From the NCBI GenBank assembly GCA_903837285.1, contig CAILUD010000229.1:1-33273 (forward strand): 33,273 nucleotides of DNA. Reading direction: 5' to 3'. The translations under genes were made by a program, and so were the position numbers. Positions 14,650 to 24,277 of the stretch are shown here, piece by piece; positions within the stretch are counted from its first letter, which is position 1, and each line of letters begins with the position of its first letter. A model generated the notes under the pieces. The model saw nothing but the letters and a program-made list of their open reading frames with translations, made no database searches and had not been told where the DNA came from. This stretch comes from an uncultured Bacteroidota bacterium (GTDB taxonomy: Bacteria; Bacteroidota; Bacteroidia; Bacteroidales; GWA2-32-17).

Positions 14650-16611
14650 TTACAAATAATTAGCTTCTTTTAAAACCTGAGCCATAGCAAAGTCAAGTTT
14701 TTTAAAGTCCATTGGTTTTGCAATAAAATGATTCATACCTGCTAGCTGACATTTTTCTTTTATTTCGTTTAACGCATGAGCAGTTAATGCAATTATAGGG
14801 ATGTTTTTATCGATAATATTTATACCGCCTTCACGAATTATCTGAGCAGCCTCTATCCCGTCCATTTCTGGCATTTCGATATCCATTAGAATTAAATCAA
14901 AAGAATTTTCTTTTACCTTTTCTAAAACAACCCTTCCGTTTTCGGCTACAGTAACCTTATGACCCGACTTTTCTAAAAAAGATTTTGCAACCTTAACATT
15001 AAGTACATTATCTTCGGCTAAAAGTATATTTAAATTTCTAAGTTTAAAATTGTCGACTTCTGAATTTGAATCTGAGAGTCCAATTTGTTTTATTGATTCT
15101 GTTCCAGGTAAACCAAAATTTATTGTAAAATAAAAATTACTCCCCTCGCCTTCTTTACTCTCAAACCATATTTTACCACTTAAAAGACAAATAAGGTGCT
15201 TGCAGATTGCTAATCCTAATCCAGATCCTCCATAACGGCGACGAGTTGAACTATCAGCCTGAGAAAATTTTTCAAATATATATTGTTCCTTACTCTTTGG
15301 AATTCCAATACCCGAATCGGAAACCTTAAACAATAATTCAATTTTATTTTCTACGTTATCAAACTTACTTAGGGTTACAGTTAAATTTACACCACCTGTT
15401 TCTGTAAACTTTACAGCGTTACCAATCAGATTAAATAATATTTGCCTGACATAACTTGGGTCGCCAGTTAAATATTGAGGCACTTTTTCATCAACTATCC
15501 CTTTCAGAAAAATTTCTTTATGTTTAGCCAGATTCATAAAAGAGCTTAACGAATAATTTACAAGCTCTTTAATATCAAACTTTACATTTTCAATTTCTAC
15601 TTTTCTTGATTCTATATGCGAAAAATCGAGCACATCGCCAATAACGTGCAACAAATGCTCCGACGCTCCCTTTATTGTTCTTAAATATTCCGATTGCTCG
15701 GAAGAAATACCAGATTGATTTAAAAGTGAAGACATACCAACAATTACATTTAGTGGTGTGCGAATTTCGTGACTCATTGTTGCTAAAAATTCTCCTTTTG
15801 CTTTATTTGCCTCCTGAGCTTTTTCGGCCAACTCCTCAGAATGTGTTAAACTTTCTTTTAATTGTTCCTGTGTTTTATTTCTTTCGGATATTTCACGACT
15901 AAGCTGAGCTGTTCTTTCTTCAACTTTTGCTTGTAAAAAACACCTGTAGTTTTTTTCCATTTTATACAATTTATAAGCAAACGGAAGTATTAGCAATGAC
16001 AAAAACAGCACTATTAAAGATGATATCAGAACTTCCTTCTTTAGTATTTCATTAATATATTTTAATTCATAATCGGCACCAAGAATATATAAATTTCCGC
16101 TTTTTGTAACAACGGGTACTAATACAGTTCTATATGTACCCCATCTGTCAAAAGTTGTTTCATAAACTATTTTTTGATTAATTGGGATATTAAGCATTTC
16201 CCTTGATGCTTCGGAATATTGGAGCAAATAATTAACTCCATTTTTATTTTTTAACTCTTGTAAATTAGTTGAACAACTTGTAAAATATGCTTTCCTATTT
16301 CTTATAATAACAGTATACAAATAATCTATCTTCATGCTGTTTGCCAAAGTTGTCAATGTTTTTATATTTAACAAATCTTCCTTTGCAGTTATAGATTCAG
16401 CATTTAATGCTCTATCATGAAAATCTGAAGGTAAAGCAGCTTTTACCGACTGAGCAGCAATAAATAAATTTCTATCAATTTGTTTTATTAATGAGGATTT
16501 TGTTCTTTGATAATTAATCAATGTAAAAAGAATTACACCAGTAAGATATACAATTACCGGAAAAATAAATTTTTTCCATTTAATTGCTTTCCTTTGTATA
16601 ATGTTATTCAT
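14650..16611 (-). CDS. Hybrid sensor histidine kinase with receiver domain
   Basis: 653 residues in the inner membrane. TM1 is at about 15-33. A periplasmic sensing region of about 160 residues follows, then TM2 at about 194-213. A coiled-coil linker lies at about 225-270. In the HisKA domain His281 is the phosphate site (MSHEIRTP). The ATPase domain has the N box around Asn398, G1 box DSGIG (432-436) and G2 box GGSGLG (461-466). The receiver domain from about 526 has acidic Glu533/Asp534, phospho-acceptor Asp577 (LILMD), Thr610 and Lys632 (AKP). It autophosphorylates and passes phosphate to its own receiver; no output domain or response regulator lies next to it, so the output is probably another protein. 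The extracellular stimulus is unknown. It is a single gene with no clear terminator. Confidence 0.92.
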   Translation of the reverse strand: MNNIIQRKAIKWKKFIFPVIVYLTGVILFTLINYQRTKSSLIKQIDRNLFIAAQSVKAALPSDFHDRALNAESITAKEDLLNIKTLTTLANSMKIDYLYTVIIRNRKAYFTSCSTNLQELKNKNGVNYLLQYSEASREMLNIPINQKIVYETTFDRWGTYRTVLVPVVTKSGNLYILGADYELKYINEILKKEVLISSLIVLFLSLLILPFAYKLYKMEKNYRCFLQAKVEERTAQLSREISERNKTQEQLKESLTHSEELAEKAQEANKAKGEFLATMSHEIRTPLNVIVGMSSLLNQSGISSEQSEYLRTIKGASEHLLHVIGDVLDFSHIESRKVEIENVKFDIKELVNYSLSSFMNLAKHKEIFLKGIVDEKVPQYLTGDPSYVRQILFNLIGNAVKFTETGGVNLTVTLSKFDNVENKIELLFKVSDSGIGIPKSKEQYIFEKFSQADSSTRRRYGGSGLGLAICKHLICLLSGKIWFESKEGEGSNFYFTINFGLPGTESIKQIGLSDSNSEVDNFKLRNLNILLAEDNVLNVKVAKSFLEKSGHKVTVAENGRVVLEKVKENSFDLILMDIEMPEMDGIEAAQIIREGGINIIDKNIPIIALTAHALNEIKEKCQLAGMNHFIAKPMDFKKLDFAMAQVLKEANYL

Positions 16612-16822
16612 TAATTATTACCTACTTATTAAACTAAAGGCAATTCTACGAAGTATAATCGGTAAATGTTTTTTAATTATTATCAAATTTGATTAATGAA
16701 TACCCATTCATTACCAATGCAATAATTAAGAGGATGGAAGCTTACTCAATTTTTACTATAAGTTCGATATAAATTCATTTTATATGAACTGTTAAGGCTC
16801 TATGACAAAAGGGAAATTAGAA

Positions 16823-16935
16823 TGTCATTCAGAGCGCAGCGAAGAAACTGGTTTGGATTTCTAACCAGATTTTGCTTCGCAAGAGAAAAGTTCTTCATTA
16901 CGTTACACTTCTCCGCCGCGGCGGACTGGATGACA
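16823..16935. repeat. 113-bp palindromic repeat element
   Basis: The outer arms TGTCATTCAG and CTGGATGACA pair with one G-U. An inner hairpin has GCGAAG (16839-16844) with CTTCGC (16875-16880) and CTGGTT (16848-16853) with AACCAG (16863-16868). The right half carries the palindrome CCGCCGCGGCGG (16913-16924), also present in the element at 7321-7550. Sequences with a GTCATTC.GAGCG.AGCGAAG core are a familiar dispersed repeat type in Bacteroidetes genomes (from memory). The rest of the gap 16612-17145 shows no gene. Confidence 0.6.
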
Positions 16936-17145
16936 ATCGTATATATTTGACTAATTTCATTAATGTTACTATTTATGACTCTATTTTTTTATAAGTTACG
17001 AAAAATAATTATTTGTCATTTATCTTCATGCATTTTTTACAAAATATTAAAACTCGGCATGACATTCTGGGTTGTTCGCATTTAATGATAATATATTCAT
17101 TACCATTATATATCTAGCTCGCGTTAACCAAGAATTTTATGATTC

Positions 17146-19584
17146 CTACTCTTTGCTTTCTGTATTAGTTTTTAAGCTTTTACGAATCTCGTAAAATACT
17201 GTACCAAATAGCAATAACACAAGAAATATTGAACTTGCAAATGACACTTTTTCTCCTATTCGATAACCGTCTGGTTCGAATTTGAATTCAATTTTATGTT
17301 TGCCAGCTGGAACAAGCATTGCTCTTAAAACATAATTAGCACGAAAATATGTTGCAGGCTTTTCATCAACAAAAACATTCCAGCCTTTGTCGTAATAAAT
17401 TTCTGAGAATACTGCTAATTGGCTAATGGTACTATTACTTTCGTAGCTTAAATAATTAGGTGAGTACTTTGTTAATTTTATATATGCAATTGAGTCAGAA
17501 TCGGATTTAAAAGTTGTAAGCATGCTTGAATAGCGTTTATCAACTATTGCTTCTTTTGCAGCATCAAAATTAGTTAGTGCGCTTAACTCACTATCTGCAT
17601 TTTCGACAAGCTTATAAGATTTAACAAACCATGCATTACCAAGTGCAGAAGGATTTTGTTGCAAAACGGGCCCTTGTTCTTTGGTTGGTACAATTACATA
17701 TTTTGTATTAAGCATATTTAAAACCTGCATATTGTTTTTACTAATTTGCTTATCAATTAGCTCTTGGTATCTTTTCATTTTTGCACCATGATAACCACCT
17801 ATTGATTTGTGAAAATATGATGTACTTGCATCGTTAAAAGTATTTGCAGCAACATTTAATACTCTAAAATCAGGATCTGTATCTTTTAAAATATCAAGGT
17901 TAGCCTGCGAAGGTAAAAAAGGTTTTTTCTGATCTGCCTTTGAAATAAACATACCATTATTTACATATCGTTTATTTACTGGCCATAAATCAGCAATAAA
18001 AATTACTCCAACAAGTAAAACTGCAAGTCCTGCTTTTAATTTCTTAAGTGCAGCAAAATAAACAACAGTAGCCATTAAAAGAATAAAAAGAAGTGAACGT
18101 AAACCATCCATTCTTAATAAAGATTCACGATCGGCAAGAAGCTCCTTCATTGGATATCCACTTTCAGCATATTGTGCATCGCCAGCGCAAGAAAAATCGA
18201 AAAAAGCAGAAGGCATAATTGTTAATATTAAAGTTATACCACCAACAATACCTAAAGACCATTTTAAATATTTAAAAAGCAACTTTCTTTCTACACCTTC
18301 TTTTAATATTTTATCTATTGTTAAAACTGCAAGAAGTGGTAAGGCAAACTCTGCAATTATTAATATCATGGATACTGTTCTGAACTTATTATATCCAGGA
18401 ACATAATCAAGGAAAAATTCTGTAAGACCCATAAAGTTTTTACCCCAGGCAAGTAATATTGAGATAATTGTAACTGACAATAACCACCATTTTAAATGAC
18501 CCTTTAATAAAAACATACCTAATACAAATAAGAAAATAACTGCTGCACCAGCATATACAGGTCCACTTGTGAATGGCTGGCTTCCCCAATAAAGAGGCAT
18601 TTGTTTTACAATTTGTTTTGCTTGTACCGAACCATATAAGTTATTAAAATAATCATATGTTTCTGAATTTGTACTTAGTTCACCACCAGAAGCGCCACCA
18701 TTAATATTTGGAATTAACAAACTAAAAGTTTCTGCCTTGCCATAACTCCATGCAGTTGCATAATCCTTTTCTAAACCAGAAGTCTGATTCTCTTTATCTG
18801 AAGTAAGTTCTGTTTTACCACGCATTGAATATTTTCCATATTCATATGTTAACCATAAATTTGTTAAATTACTTCCAATAGCTAAAATAGCTACAAACAA
18901 AAGCATTACACTTGCCTTAGCAAAATTTAAAATTAATTTTTCTTTTATTGCTCTAACAAATTCAAATATCGCTAAAACAGCAATAATAATAAAAGTATAA
19001 TAAGTTATTTGCAAGTGATTTGCAATTAATTGCATTGTTAAAAAAATTCCGAATAATATTGCACCTAGCAAAATTTTTCTGTTATAACACAAATAAACAC
19101 CGGCAACAACAACAGGTAAATATCCTAGTGCAACTGCTTTTGTTAAATGACCTGGTTCGAGTATTATAAAAAAGTATGACGAAAAGCCATATGCCAAAGC
19201 ACCCGCAATACTTAACCATGGATTTACCCTAAATGCAAGCAAAGCAATATAAAATCCTAACAAATAAAGAAAAACCATTCCCGCTGGCTTAGCGCCACCA
19301 AGAGTTAAAAGAGTGTGAAGTTTTATAAACAAATTTGAATTTGCAACACTAATAATTAAATATGTTGGCATCCCTCCAAACATACTATTAGTCCAAAGCG
19401 CAGTTTCTCCTGTTGCGTCTTTATAATCATGAGCCTCTTTTGACATTCCATAATAATTGGTAACATCACTTTGCTTTATTTGCTTACCTTCTAAAAGTGG
19501 CGAAAAATATGCATATGTTACTACTAAAAACAAGACAACAGCTACCACATGTGGAGCAATAGTTTTAAATGAAAATGCTTTCAT
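17146..19584 (-). CDS. YfhO-family polytopic membrane protein (812 aa)
   Basis: I use the Met at 19584; the frame is open upstream to 19653, but a full promoter (19604-19634) lies inside that extension and the Met at 19584 precedes the conserved start MKAFSFKTIAPHVVAV. About 13 transmembrane segments follow, with a short loop motif QSDVTNYYG and the conserved WTNSMFGGMPTY region at about 62-73, typical of the family's first external loop. The C-terminal ~250 residues are soluble apart from a final anchor segment near residues 785-805. In Bacillus, YfhO is linked to glycosylation of cell-envelope polymers and the fold resembles GT-C glycosyltransferases; for the Bacteroidetes members the donor and acceptor are unknown. 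It is a single gene. Confidence 0.85.
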   Translation of the reverse strand: MKAFSFKTIAPHVVAVVLFLVVTYAYFSPLLEGKQIKQSDVTNYYGMSKEAHDYKDATGETALWTNSMFGGMPTYLIISVANSNLFIKLHTLLTLGGAKPAGMVFLYLLGFYIALLAFRVNPWLSIAGALAYGFSSYFFIILEPGHLTKAVALGYLPVVVAGVYLCYNRKILLGAILFGIFLTMQLIANHLQITYYTFIIIAVLAIFEFVRAIKEKLILNFAKASVMLLFVAILAIGSNLTNLWLTYEYGKYSMRGKTELTSDKENQTSGLEKDYATAWSYGKAETFSLLIPNINGGASGGELSTNSETYDYFNNLYGSVQAKQIVKQMPLYWGSQPFTSGPVYAGAAVIFLFVLGMFLLKGHLKWWLLSVTIISILLAWGKNFMGLTEFFLDYVPGYNKFRTVSMILIIAEFALPLLAVLTIDKILKEGVERKLLFKYLKWSLGIVGGITLILTIMPSAFFDFSCAGDAQYAESGYPMKELLADRESLLRMDGLRSLLFILLMATVVYFAALKKLKAGLAVLLVGVIFIADLWPVNKRYVNNGMFISKADQKKPFLPSQANLDILKDTDPDFRVLNVAANTFNDASTSYFHKSIGGYHGAKMKRYQELIDKQISKNNMQVLNMLNTKYVIVPTKEQGPVLQQNPSALGNAWFVKSYKLVENADSELSALTNFDAAKEAIVDKRYSSMLTTFKSDSDSIAYIKLTKYSPNYLSYESNSTISQLAVFSEIYYDKGWNVFVDEKPATYFRANYVLRAMLVPAGKHKIEFKFEPDGYRIGEKVSFASSIFLVLLLFGTVFYEIRKSLKTNTESKE

Positions 19585-19603
19585 AAATAATATTTTAATT
19601 CCC

Positions 19604-19634
19604 CAAAAGTAGAAAGAAACGTAATTGAAACAAA
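19604..19634 (-). promoter_or_regulatory. Bacteroidetes-type promoter of the YfhO-family gene
   Basis: On the minus strand, TTTG (19634-19631), a 19-base spacer, and TACTTTTG (19611-19604). It lies 19 bases before the chosen ATG at 19584, so the leader is only about a dozen bases. Confidence 0.78.
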
Positions 19635-19674
19635 ATATGTTTTTTAGAGGCAACTAAATTTAAGAAATAATAAC

Positions 19675-19708
19675 ATAGCCCCATTAGTATAAAAACTTAT
19701 GAGGCTAT
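19675..19708 (-). terminator. Hairpin downstream of the padR-pspC operon, probable terminator
   Basis: ATAGCC with GGCTAT, then CAT/ATG and AGT/ACT, loop of six. The C-A mismatch at 19681/19702 becomes a U-G pair on the minus strand, so the RNA is probably the minus one. The following U-run is weak (GTTATTATTT). Confidence 0.5.
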
Positions 19709-19730
19709 ATTTTACAAACGAATCGAGAAA

Positions 19731-21263
19731 CTAATTTATTATCGGTTCTAAACCGCTGGAAGTCATTTTACAGGTTTTACCAACTATATCAGAATAGGAG
19801 TAATTACCAGAAATTTCTACATTATTTAAAATATCTTCAACATTCTTATTTATAAATATTTGAGAATTAACAGGCATATTTATTACTATTATTTGTTGTT
19901 GAACATGAAATTTTGCCTCTTTAGAAATTTTAAAATATTTTGATAATGAGACTACTGAATCTTTTACCTGAATTACTGAAGGAATATTTTTTGCTATTAT
20001 ATTTCCCGTTTTTTTACTTGATGATCTGCATTGACGGTCATCTGAAATTTTAACTGTAGAATCATTGCTGATTTTGATATTTAATGCAGTTTTTCCATAT
20101 AAATTACACTCATTTTCGGATGCTAATAAAAGATATTTATCAAAATCCATATTGTTTTCCAAATTGTTATTAACCGGTAAACTATCACTAATATTTACAA
20201 CTAAAGTTCTTGTTTTTAAAGAGTCGATAGCTACTAATTGATTAGTATTACTAACATACCTGAAATTTAAAAAATGATTAACCGCAACAAATGTGACTAT
20301 TATTAATCCGAATAAAAAAGTAAAGGCCAAGGTTCTGTTTAAATATTTAAATGAATGACGAATACCAAAAATAAACCGTACTCCCGTAATAATTAATGAA
20401 ATTACAGGAATGCAAAAAACTAAACATAAACCTATTACACCTGGCACAATTAAAGAGTTATCTATAAACGTGTTAGTTAATTCGGTTAAGCTGATATTGC
20501 TGGAACCTTCGAAAAAAATACCAATTGTAAATGCTACCAAAAATGCTGTACCAATAAGAATAAATATTATTCCCAGAGATACAGTAAATATCCTAAAGAA
20601 TATTTTTATAATTGAAAGTATTACATAACCTAAATTATTTACAAAACTTCTTGCTCTGCTCTTTGTTTTATTTGAAGTAAGATTATCTTTCACCTTACCA
20701 AATTCCTCTTTAATATTTTTCTCGATGTTAGTAAGATTTACAGGCTCACCGCGCATTTCGAGTTTCTGTGCTGTTGTTTTTGCTTCAGGAATAACAATCC
20801 ACAAAACCAAATAAATTAAAGGACCAGAAAAGAAAAAAGTTATTATTAAAATAATTCTAACAATTACTGGTTCAATATTAAAATAAGCAGCTAATCCACT
20901 ACATACACCACCAAGTATTCTGTCGTCTGGATTACGGTAAAGCCTTTTCGATTTGCTTTCTTTTTTATTTTCATTTTCCTGTTCAACTTTCTTTTCGCCT
21001 GTAACACCAAAATCTTCGGGTGTGCCAATAATTCCGATAGAATAATCAACATCATCCAAGTTTACTACTTCACGTGTGGTGCCTAATCTTTCTTTAAAAA
21101 TTTCGGCAAAACGAGCTTCAACATCACCAAGTATTTCTTTTCCTTCCTCTGTTCCAGAAAAATGATTCTCCAATTTTGTAAGATAGTTTTGTAATATTTG
21201 ATAAGCATCTTCATCAATATGATAAACCTGCCCCCATAAATTTATAGTGAGTGTCTTTTTCAT
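19731..21263 (-). CDS. PspC-domain membrane protein
   Basis: 510 residues. The first ~90 residues are soluble and resemble the N-terminal part of Bacteroidetes PspC proteins (TINLWGQVYHIDEDAY, GDVEARFAEIF). The PspC domain at about 106-162 has the diagnostic RLYRNPDDRILGGVCSGLAAYF followed by a transmembrane segment (VIVRIILIITFFFSGPLIYLVLWIVIPEA). Three or four further membrane segments follow at about 210-330, and then a ~170-residue, mostly beta, extracytoplasmic tail. In Enterobacteria PspC is part of the phage-shock envelope stress response; whether this protein does the same is unknown. It begins seven bases after the padR-type gene, so the two are co-transcribed and the regulator probably controls it. 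Confidence 0.88.
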   Translation of the reverse strand: MKKTLTINLWGQVYHIDEDAYQILQNYLTKLENHFSGTEEGKEILGDVEARFAEIFKERLGTTREVVNLDDVDYSIGIIGTPEDFGVTGEKKVEQENENKKESKSKRLYRNPDDRILGGVCSGLAAYFNIEPVIVRIILIITFFFSGPLIYLVLWIVIPEAKTTAQKLEMRGEPVNLTNIEKNIKEEFGKVKDNLTSNKTKSRARSFVNNLGYVILSIIKIFFRIFTVSLGIIFILIGTAFLVAFTIGIFFEGSSNISLTELTNTFIDNSLIVPGVIGLCLVFCIPVISLIITGVRFIFGIRHSFKYLNRTLAFTFLFGLIIVTFVAVNHFLNFRYVSNTNQLVAIDSLKTRTLVVNISDSLPVNNNLENNMDFDKYLLLASENECNLYGKTALNIKISNDSTVKISDDRQCRSSSKKTGNIIAKNIPSVIQVKDSVVSLSKYFKISKEAKFHVQQQIIVINMPVNSQIFINKNVEDILNNVEISGNYSYSDIVGKTCKMTSSGLEPIIN

Positions 21264-21270
21264 AACTATA

Positions 21271-21606
21271 TTATTTTTTAAGTTTATTATTCATGTAATC
21301 AACATTTGCCACAAGTTCTTGCCAAACAAGATGAAGTTCATTTAAAAAGTTATCTCCATCTTCGGTTAATTTGTAATATTTCCGTGGTGGACCTTGAAGC
21401 GATTCCTCCCAACGGTAAGCTAAAAGTCCATCGTTTTTTAATCTTGTTAGCAAAGGATATAAAGTTCCTTCAACCACAATAAGGTGAACTTCCTTTAATT
21501 TTGCAATAATGTCAGACGCGTACGCATCTCCCTGCGCAAGAACTGAAAGTATGCAATACTCCAGAACTCCTTTGCGCATCTGCGCTTTTGTATTTTCTAT
21601 ATTCAT
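21271..21606 (-). CDS. PadR-family transcriptional regulator
   Basis: 111 residues from the Met at 21606. The frame is open upstream to 21657, but that extension contains a promoter, so the shorter start is preferred. The PadR winged-helix domain is visible: MRKGVLEYCILSVLAQGDAYASDI, VVEGTLYPLLTRLKNDGLLAYRW, GPPRKYYKLTEDG, and a C-terminal helix for dimerisation. PadR proteins usually repress their own operon; here that would be this gene plus the pspC-type gene. The PadR + PspC pair is a known arrangement in Bacteroidetes. The inducer is unknown. Confidence 0.9.
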   Translation of the reverse strand: MNIENTKAQMRKGVLEYCILSVLAQGDAYASDIIAKLKEVHLIVVEGTLYPLLTRLKNDGLLAYRWEESLQGPPRKYYKLTEDGDNFLNELHLVWQELVANVDYMNNKLKK

Positions 21607-21625
21607 ATTATAGTACTTTTCGATG

Positions 21626-21657
21626 CAAAGATATATATTTATTTTAGTATTATGCAA
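21626..21657 (-). promoter_or_regulatory. Bacteroidetes-type promoter of the padR-pspC operon
   Basis: On the minus strand, TTG (21657-21655), a 21-base spacer, and TATCTTTG (21633-21626), 19 bases before the ATG at 21606. Confidence 0.72.
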
Positions 21658-21675
21658 TACATAGTAGTAAAAATA

Positions 21676-21713
21676 TTAAAAAAGTTGCAAAATATTTTCT
21701 GCAACTTTTTTAA
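21676..21713 (-). terminator. Rho-independent terminator of the fumarase gene
   Basis: A 14-bp perfect stem (21676-21689 with 21700-21713) with a 10-base loop. Both sides have A- or T-runs, so it can work in both directions; it lies just beyond the fumarase stop codon. Confidence 0.88.
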
Positions 21714-21728
21714 TTACTTAATTAACAA

Positions 21729-23345
21729 TTACTTTCTGTTATTATATTGATCAAAAAAATCATTCCCTTTATCATCAGTAATAATAAAGGCTGGCATATT
21801 TTCAACTCGTATCTTTCTAATTGCCTCCATTCCAAGATCTTCAAAATCTACCATCTCAACAGATTTAATATTTTCGGCTGCAAGAACAGCTGCGGGACCA
21901 CCAATAGATCCTAAATAAAATCCTCCATGTTTCTTGCAGGAATCTTTCACAGCGGCAGTTCTGTTTCCTTTTGCAACCATAATTAATGATCCACCAAGAC
22001 TTTGGAAAAGGTCAACATAAGAATCCATGCGCCCGGCAGTTGTTGGTCCAAAACTTCCCGATGGCATTCCTTCAGGAGTTTTAGCTGGTCCTGCATAATA
22101 AATTGGATGATTTTTGAAATATTCTGGCATTGGTTTACCTGCATCAATCAATTTTTTAATCTCTGCATGAGCAATATCACGGGCAACAATTAGAGTACCG
22201 GTAATACTCAAGCGAGTTTTGACAGGATATTTTGCAAGATCGGCAAGTACTTCTTTTATTGGTCTATCTATATTTATTTCAACAGGAGTTGAAATCTCTG
22301 GTGCTTGGGCTGGTAAAAAGCGAGCGGGATTCTTTTCTAATTCTTCTAAGAAAATTCCATCTGCTGTAATTTTTGCTTTTATATTCCTATCTGCACTACA
22401 GCTTACACCCATTGCAACCGGACATGAAGCAGCATGCCGAGGTAGTCTGATTACTCTTACATCATGAACAAAATATTTTCCTCCAAACTGAGCCCCTACA
22501 CCATATTCGTGGCATATTTTTTCTATCTTCTTTTCCCATTCTATATCACGAAAAGCGCGTCCACTTGCATTTCCGGTAGTTGGCAGATAATCATAATAAC
22601 CTGCAGATGCTTCTTTCACCGCCTTTAATGTTGCCTCGGCAGAAGTTCCGCCAATAACAATTGCAAGGTGATATGGAGGACAAGCAGAAGTACCAAGATC
22701 TTTAATTTTTTCGGTAACAAATTTTGTCAGCGACTCTTCATTTAACAATGATTTTGTTTGCTGATAAAGAAATGTTTTATTTGCAGAGCCACCTCCTTTA
22801 GTAACAAAAAGAAATTCGTAAGAATCATAAGGGGTAGAATAAATATCAATCTGTGCTGGCAAATTGGTTCCTGAGTTTTTCTCTTCGAACATAGAAAAAG
22901 GAACAACCTGAGAATACCTTAGATTTCTATTTTTATAAGTTTCGAAAATTCCCTTTGAAAGGTATTCTGCATCATTAACTCCTGTCCATACTTGTTCACC
23001 TTTTTTACCAATTACTATTGCAGTTCCTGTATCCTGACACCAGGGCAAATCTCCTTTAGCTGAAATAACGGTATTTTTAAGCATAACATATGCGACAAAA
23101 CGATCATTATCAGTCGCCTCAGGATCTTCAAGAATTTTAGCACATTTCTCAAGATGAGCTGTTCTTAAATAAAAAGACACATCAGATATCGCTTCTTTTG
23201 CAAGAAACTCAAGACCTTTAGGGTCAATTTTTAATATCTTTCGTCCATCAGCTTCAATAACTTGTACGTAATCTTTTGTAAGCAACTTGTAACTAGTCAT
23301 ATCCTTCTCAATTTGAAAAGGTTTCTCATAAATAAAATCTGCCAT
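21729..23345 (-). CDS. fumA: Fumarate hydratase class I ([4Fe-4S])
   Basis: 538 residues, close to E. coli FumA (548). It interconverts fumarate and malate in the TCA cycle, in the cytoplasm. The N-terminal domain (about 1-340) carries the cluster cysteines in the expected motifs, PWCQDTG (Cys103), [14 protein letters not shown] (Cys222) and GVSCSADR (Cys316), with the conserved KGGGSANK at 183-190 and [22 protein letters not shown] before Cys308. The C-terminal beta domain has [24 protein letters not shown] and [15 protein letters not shown]. All family motifs are intact. The class I, iron-sulfur type fits an organism that lives at least partly without oxygen. A single gene with a terminator directly after it; a TAATTTTG -7 box lies at 23381-23388. 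Confidence 0.96.
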   Translation of the reverse strand: MADFIYEKPFQIEKDMTSYKLLTKDYVQVIEADGRKILKIDPKGLEFLAKEAISDVSFYLRTAHLEKCAKILEDPEATDNDRFVAYVMLKNTVISAKGDLPWCQDTGTAIVIGKKGEQVWTGVNDAEYLSKGIFETYKNRNLRYSQVVPFSMFEEKNSGTNLPAQIDIYSTPYDSYEFLFVTKGGGSANKTFLYQQTKSLLNEESLTKFVTEKIKDLGTSACPPYHLAIVIGGTSAEATLKAVKEASAGYYDYLPTTGNASGRAFRDIEWEKKIEKICHEYGVGAQFGGKYFVHDVRVIRLPRHAASCPVAMGVSCSADRNIKAKITADGIFLEELEKNPARFLPAQAPEISTPVEINIDRPIKEVLADLAKYPVKTRLSITGTLIVARDIAHAEIKKLIDAGKPMPEYFKNHPIYYAGPAKTPEGMPSGSFGPTTAGRMDSYVDLFQSLGGSLIMVAKGNRTAAVKDSCKKHGGFYLGSIGGPAAVLAAENIKSVEMVDFEDLGMEAIRKIRVENMPAFIITDDKGNDFFDQYNNRK

Positions 23346-23380
23346 ATTGATAATTTGTTAAGATTATAATTTAATAGTAT

Positions 23381-23388
23381 CAAAATTA
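23381..23388 (-). promoter_or_regulatory. Candidate -7 box of the fumarase gene
   Basis: TAATTTTG on the minus strand fits TAnnTTTG, 35 bases before the ATG at 23345. No TTG is seen at the usual distance. Confidence 0.4.
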
Positions 23389-23543
23389 TAGTTTTTATTG
23401 AAAATAAAAACTTCTATTGAAATATTTAAATTAGTTCTTTTACCTATTTTAAATCAGGTATTTATACTCAACATTTCAGGACTTTATCCTCTTTTTCCAG
23501 AATCTTTAATATTAAATCTTTGTATAAACAAATATTATAAGCC

Positions 23544-24227
23544 ATGAAAACAAAAATATTTACTACCATAATCTGTGTTTTTTGCATAAACTTTAGCTTT
23601 TCGCAAGATACACTTTTACTCTTAACAGGTAAAATGTATTCAGGTCAGATTACTGAAATCTCTAACAATTATATCAGAGTACGGGCAGAAGGTTTCCGTA
23701 TAAATAAATCAAAACTAATTTATAAAGATGAATTATTCTCATATTTTAAAAACAATTATAACAATATAATTTATACGCCCGATTCAATAAACGAAGCTGC
23801 TTTTAACACTTTAGAAATGGAGTATTTTATTAAAGGTATTCAGGCCGGAAAAAAACAATACCACGCACCATTTGCAACTTTGGGAGGATTTACAGCTGGA
23901 GTTACTGGGGGTGTTTTTGGTTTTTGGGGGGCCTTAATTCCATCTTCATATATTCTAATTACAGGTATTAAAACTCCAAAAGCTGAAACAAATTTTTATA
24001 ACACTAACAACATACAAATACCAGGCAATAACACTAATCTTAATTACGGTTTAAAATATACTTCAACAATGGAGGTATCTTCAACAGATAATCAAAAATA
24101 TTCTTCTTTTTATGAATCGGGATATAGGACTTCTGCTAAAGACAAAAAAATAAAAAATTCAATAAAAGGTTCTGTTTTGGGTATTATTACTTGTGTTGCA
24201 GCAACATTGATTTTTGTTCACAGATAA
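23544..24227 (+). CDS. Small exported or membrane protein of unknown function
   Basis: 227 residues, starting with a signal peptide (core IFTTIICVFCINFSFS, probable cut before QDT). Residues ~20-105 are beta-rich with LLTGKMYSGQITEISNNYIRV, which suggests a small SH3-like or barrel module. A glycine-rich hydrophobic segment (about 112-143, FATLGGFTAGVTGGVFGFWGAL) and a second one at the very end (about 210-225, VLGIITCVAATLIFV) could be membrane helices. The linker between them is Asn-, Tyr- and Ser-rich. I do not recognise a family. It is divergent from the fumarase gene and convergent with the tRNA. No promoter pair is clear; an AATCTTTG close to the -7 consensus lies about 20 bases before the ATG. 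Confidence 0.75.
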   Translation: MKTKIFTTIICVFCINFSFSQDTLLLLTGKMYSGQITEISNNYIRVRAEGFRINKSKLIYKDELFSYFKNNYNNIIYTPDSINEAAFNTLEMEYFIKGIQAGKKQYHAPFATLGGFTAGVTGGVFGFWGALIPSSYILITGIKTPKAETNFYNTNNIQIPGNNTNLNYGLKYTSTMEVSSTDNQKYSSFYESGYRTSAKDKKIKNSIKGSVLGIITCVAATLIFVHR

Positions 24228-24249
24228 AAATATTTTTTTCTAAAATTAA

Positions 24250-24273
24250 AAAGCTGCTTATTAAAGCAGCTTT
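24250..24273. terminator. Bidirectional terminator between the small protein gene and tRNA-Lys
   Basis: AAAGCTGCTT and AAGCAGCTTT form a 10-bp stem with loop ATTA. The minus-strand side has the longer U-run (TTTTTAATTTTA), as suits the tRNA; the plus-strand side has TTTCTT, for the gene ending at 24227. Confidence 0.8.
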
Positions 24274-24277
24274 CTTG

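Noticed and set aside
16612-16822. Possible small gene or promoter between the kinase gene and the palindromic element
   Set aside because: No frame with a start and a plausible protein, and no convincing TAnnTTTG/TTG pair, was seen.
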